A DNA stretch of 64,000 nucleotides, taken from the NCBI RefSeq assembly GCF_958295425.1, contig NC_081137.1:11013738-11077737 (forward strand). Reading direction: 5' to 3'. The notes beneath the pieces were generated by a model, which was given only the letters and a program-made list of their open reading frames with translations, did no database searches and was not told the DNA's origin. Shown here one piece after another: positions 62,532 to 64,000 of this stretch. The DNA is from Solea solea. Its lineage: Eukaryota > Chordata > Actinopteri > Pleuronectiformes > Soleidae. The first letter of the stretch is position 1. Each line of letters begins with the position of its first letter. The translations under genes and the position numbers were made by a program.

Positions 62532-63447
62532 CTGGAGACACAAGATGAGAGTGTACTGATGTGGTAGGAAGGAGATAAGTTAGGGTTTATTTTTAAAGAG
62601 CTAGTCTAGATTTTGTGTGGTTGTATGAGGCACTGATTGCAGTGTGCCCACCACTGACTCACTTCCTGTGTGTGCCCTGATGTTAAATTTCTCATTTTCT
62701 CTATGGACTGTGTGGTCAAAGAATGAGAAAAAAACTTGAATAGCCACTCTGAAAAGGCAGTCCAATGGCCAGATAAAACTGAAAAACTATTGCTATACTG
62801 TGGTCTTTAGCAGGTGCAGATTTTATTAGGTGAGCACTTACACATTAAGTGGTTAAACTCTGTTCTTCCTTATGTCCTCACTCTCAGCCATATGCAATAT
62901 TGTCACAAATAACATTAGAAGAGGCAGATGATCTTTAATATCAAGGGCTTGATAAATGTAGTGTTAAAAACATGGATCCTTTTCTACCTTCATTTATTTA
63001 ATCAATGACATCTCCGTTAGTGGTAAGTTAGCAGTAAATTTGAGTAGACTAGACAAAAGGAATTATAATGAGATGAATGTGGCATAAGTCTTGTGCCTTT
63101 CCCAGTGTAACATACCTTTGTTACAGGAGTTAAAGTTGTTCTGTCCATGAGTCTTTAAATGGCTGGTGATGTAGGCCGCACTCAGCATCTTCCCACAGAT
63201 GCTGCAGGTCACTTTGCCCTCATGCCTGATCATGTGGGAGCGGAGTCTGTCTTTGGTGGCGAAAGCAGAGGTACAGGCCTGCAACCGCGTAGCAGACAGG
63301 GTCAAACAACAATAACAGCAAATAAATCAATAATGCTAATAGAAATAATCATTATAGCTTATTGTCATGGCTCTTACCGTTACTTGACATTTAAACGGTC
63401 TTTCTGAGGAATGCACATGCTTCACATGGCAGCTCAAATGGTCTGGC
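62173..63447 (-). CDS. vezf1: vezf1, vascular endothelial zinc finger 1 (last three coding exons; 5' part outside window)
   Basis: VEZF1 is a nuclear C2H2 zinc-finger transcription factor that binds G-rich promoter DNA and acts in vessel development. Visible parts: the end of one finger (RPDHLSCHVKHVHSSERPFK), a finger with C-Q-A-C and LRSHMIRH, a finger with C-S-I-C and ITSHLKTH, then a linker and a tail of hPVTIxxPhNI-type repeats ending MPFLSQVLPSSPPW. SAAYITSHLKTHGQ and the SPPW tail identify VEZF1 rather than MAZ or PATZ1, which share the earlier fingers. Exons join as 63447-63384, 63278-63116 and 62531-62173 in agreeing phases. Upstream fingers and the start lie above 64000. Whether it is the a or b paralogue cannot be told. 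Confidence 0.93.
62593..62893 (+). repeat. Dispersed 'TTAAAGRGCTAGT' family copy in a vezf1 intron
   Basis: Begins TTAAAGAGCTAGTCTAG, like the left end of 34057-34851, then GTGGTTGTATGAGGCACTGA and TTTCTCTATGGACTGTG. The right end is uncertain. Confidence 0.6.
63116..63278 (-). CDS. vezf1: vezf1 second-last coding exon (zinc fingers)
   Basis: 163 bp, ACTSAFATKDRLRSHMIRHE, GKVTCSICGKMLSAAYITSH, LKTHGQNNFNSCNK plus G. Completes one C2H2 finger and holds the next. Acceptor GTTGCAG, donor AAAG|GTATGT. Confidence 0.95.
63384..63447 (-). CDS. vezf1: vezf1 third-last coding exon
   Basis: 64 bp, RPDHLSCHVKHVHSSERPFK then CQ. The donor is CAA|GTAACG; this choice gives the required C-X2-C spacing (C-Q-A-C) with the next exon. 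A second donor, ACG|GTAAGA, lies 6 bp downstream and would insert Val-Thr. Confidence 0.9.
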
Positions 63448-64000
63448 CTAGATTTGATCAAAATGAAAGGACAAAACAAAAGGCACATTTAAATCTTTGG
63501 ACAGGGATGCAGTGAGTTACATGAGCTGTCAATGAGTCACACGAGGCCCTTTGCCATCGTACTATCAGAACATCTAGTTCCACATACAGACCATGTTATT
63601 TCAGCACATTCGTTTATATTGAAATTTCCATTTTAATAGTGGTTTTCTGGAATTGAGAACAACTCAATACTTTAAAAGCATACGGACCATCAAATGCAAG
63701 ACATATGCTTGATGCAATATTATGAGGTAATTCCCTTTTTAAATCCATTTCAGCTGGAAGATGAAAATGTACCTCTAATATATTTTATACTCTGGGAATG
63801 TTTTTGAAAGTCACTTTACAGTTGAATTGATATAACCAGATATAAAGTTAAGTGTTGTTTACAAACTTCTATAATTTAAGGGCATAAACATTATATAAAA
63901 CGGTAAGATGGACCTCTCTCTTCTTGCTTGGTATCTGCAAAAACATACTGATGTGCTCCGTTTACTTTGATAATGAGGGGACAGGCATTGGAGAAAATAA
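63448..64000 (-). other. vezf1 intron, no feature seen
   Basis: A/T-rich sequence upstream of the third-last exon. No zinc-finger exon could be read on the minus strand. Confidence 0.7.

Noticed and set aside
62200..62548. Two plus-strand open frames of over 100 codons
   Set aside because: Antisense to the repetitive PVT/MNI tail of vezf1.

Overview
The window is vertebrate nuclear DNA, almost certainly from a teleost fish. It is AT-rich and intron-rich, with GT-AG exons, many (CA)n and (TA)n tracts, and dispersed repeats that are familiar from teleost genomes: a tRNA-derived SINE ending in the 'GGATAAAAGCGTCT' motif, the 'TCTAGTCTTGATGACCACTC' repeat, TTAA-flanked short inverted-repeat elements, L2-like LINE pieces and a BEL/Pao element. 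There are no bacterial-style operons, CRISPR arrays or complete viruses.

Three host genes can be supported, all on the minus strand. (1) At 1526-2341 is a single-coding-exon type I membrane protein with a mucin-like ectodomain. Its transmembrane and juxtamembrane part resembles EVI2A. (2) At 14777-52532 is ksr1, the kinase suppressor of Ras scaffold. I reconstructed 20 coding exons whose phases all agree, giving 992 codons plus a stop. They encode the CA1 region, two 14-3-3-type serine motifs, an atypical C1 domain, FxFP ERK-docking motifs, an acidic linker and a pseudokinase domain with VAIR, HKD, DFG and APE. (3) At 62173-63447 are the last three coding exons of vezf1, with zinc fingers and the Asn/Thr/Pro-rich tail ending SPPW. 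Its 5' part lies beyond the window.

Layout: 1-1250 holds repeats and the 3' side of the EVI2A-like gene. 2.4-11.3 kb is intergenic and repeat-laden, with a TTAA-flanked element at 8793-9364. 11.3-14.8 kb is probably ksr1 3'UTR or downstream sequence and holds a GC-richer island at 12.85-13.25 kb. 14.8-23 kb carries ksr1 exons 20 to 5. 23-31 kb is one intron invaded by an L2-like LINE and a BEL/Pao element that itself carries a SINE. 31-37 kb carries exons 4 to 2. 37-52.3 kb is the large intron 1, with a CpG-richer block at 39.1-39.7 kb and a 1.5 kb inverted repeat at 48.5-50.0 kb. 52.5-60 kb is intergenic. 60-64 kb is vezf1.

The three genes do not form a pathway. KSR1 scaffolds RAF-MEK-ERK signalling, VEZF1 is a nuclear transcription factor, and the EVI2A-like product is a surface glycoprotein. 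KSR1 and EVI2A both lie on human 17q11.2, so their proximity here looks like old synteny. The most interesting signals are splice-level choices in ksr1 and vezf1 (an optional exon with a second ERK-docking motif, a tandem acceptor inside the C1 domain, a tandem donor inside a zinc finger, a KSR2-like exon), the EVI2A-like gene, and the large inverted repeat.
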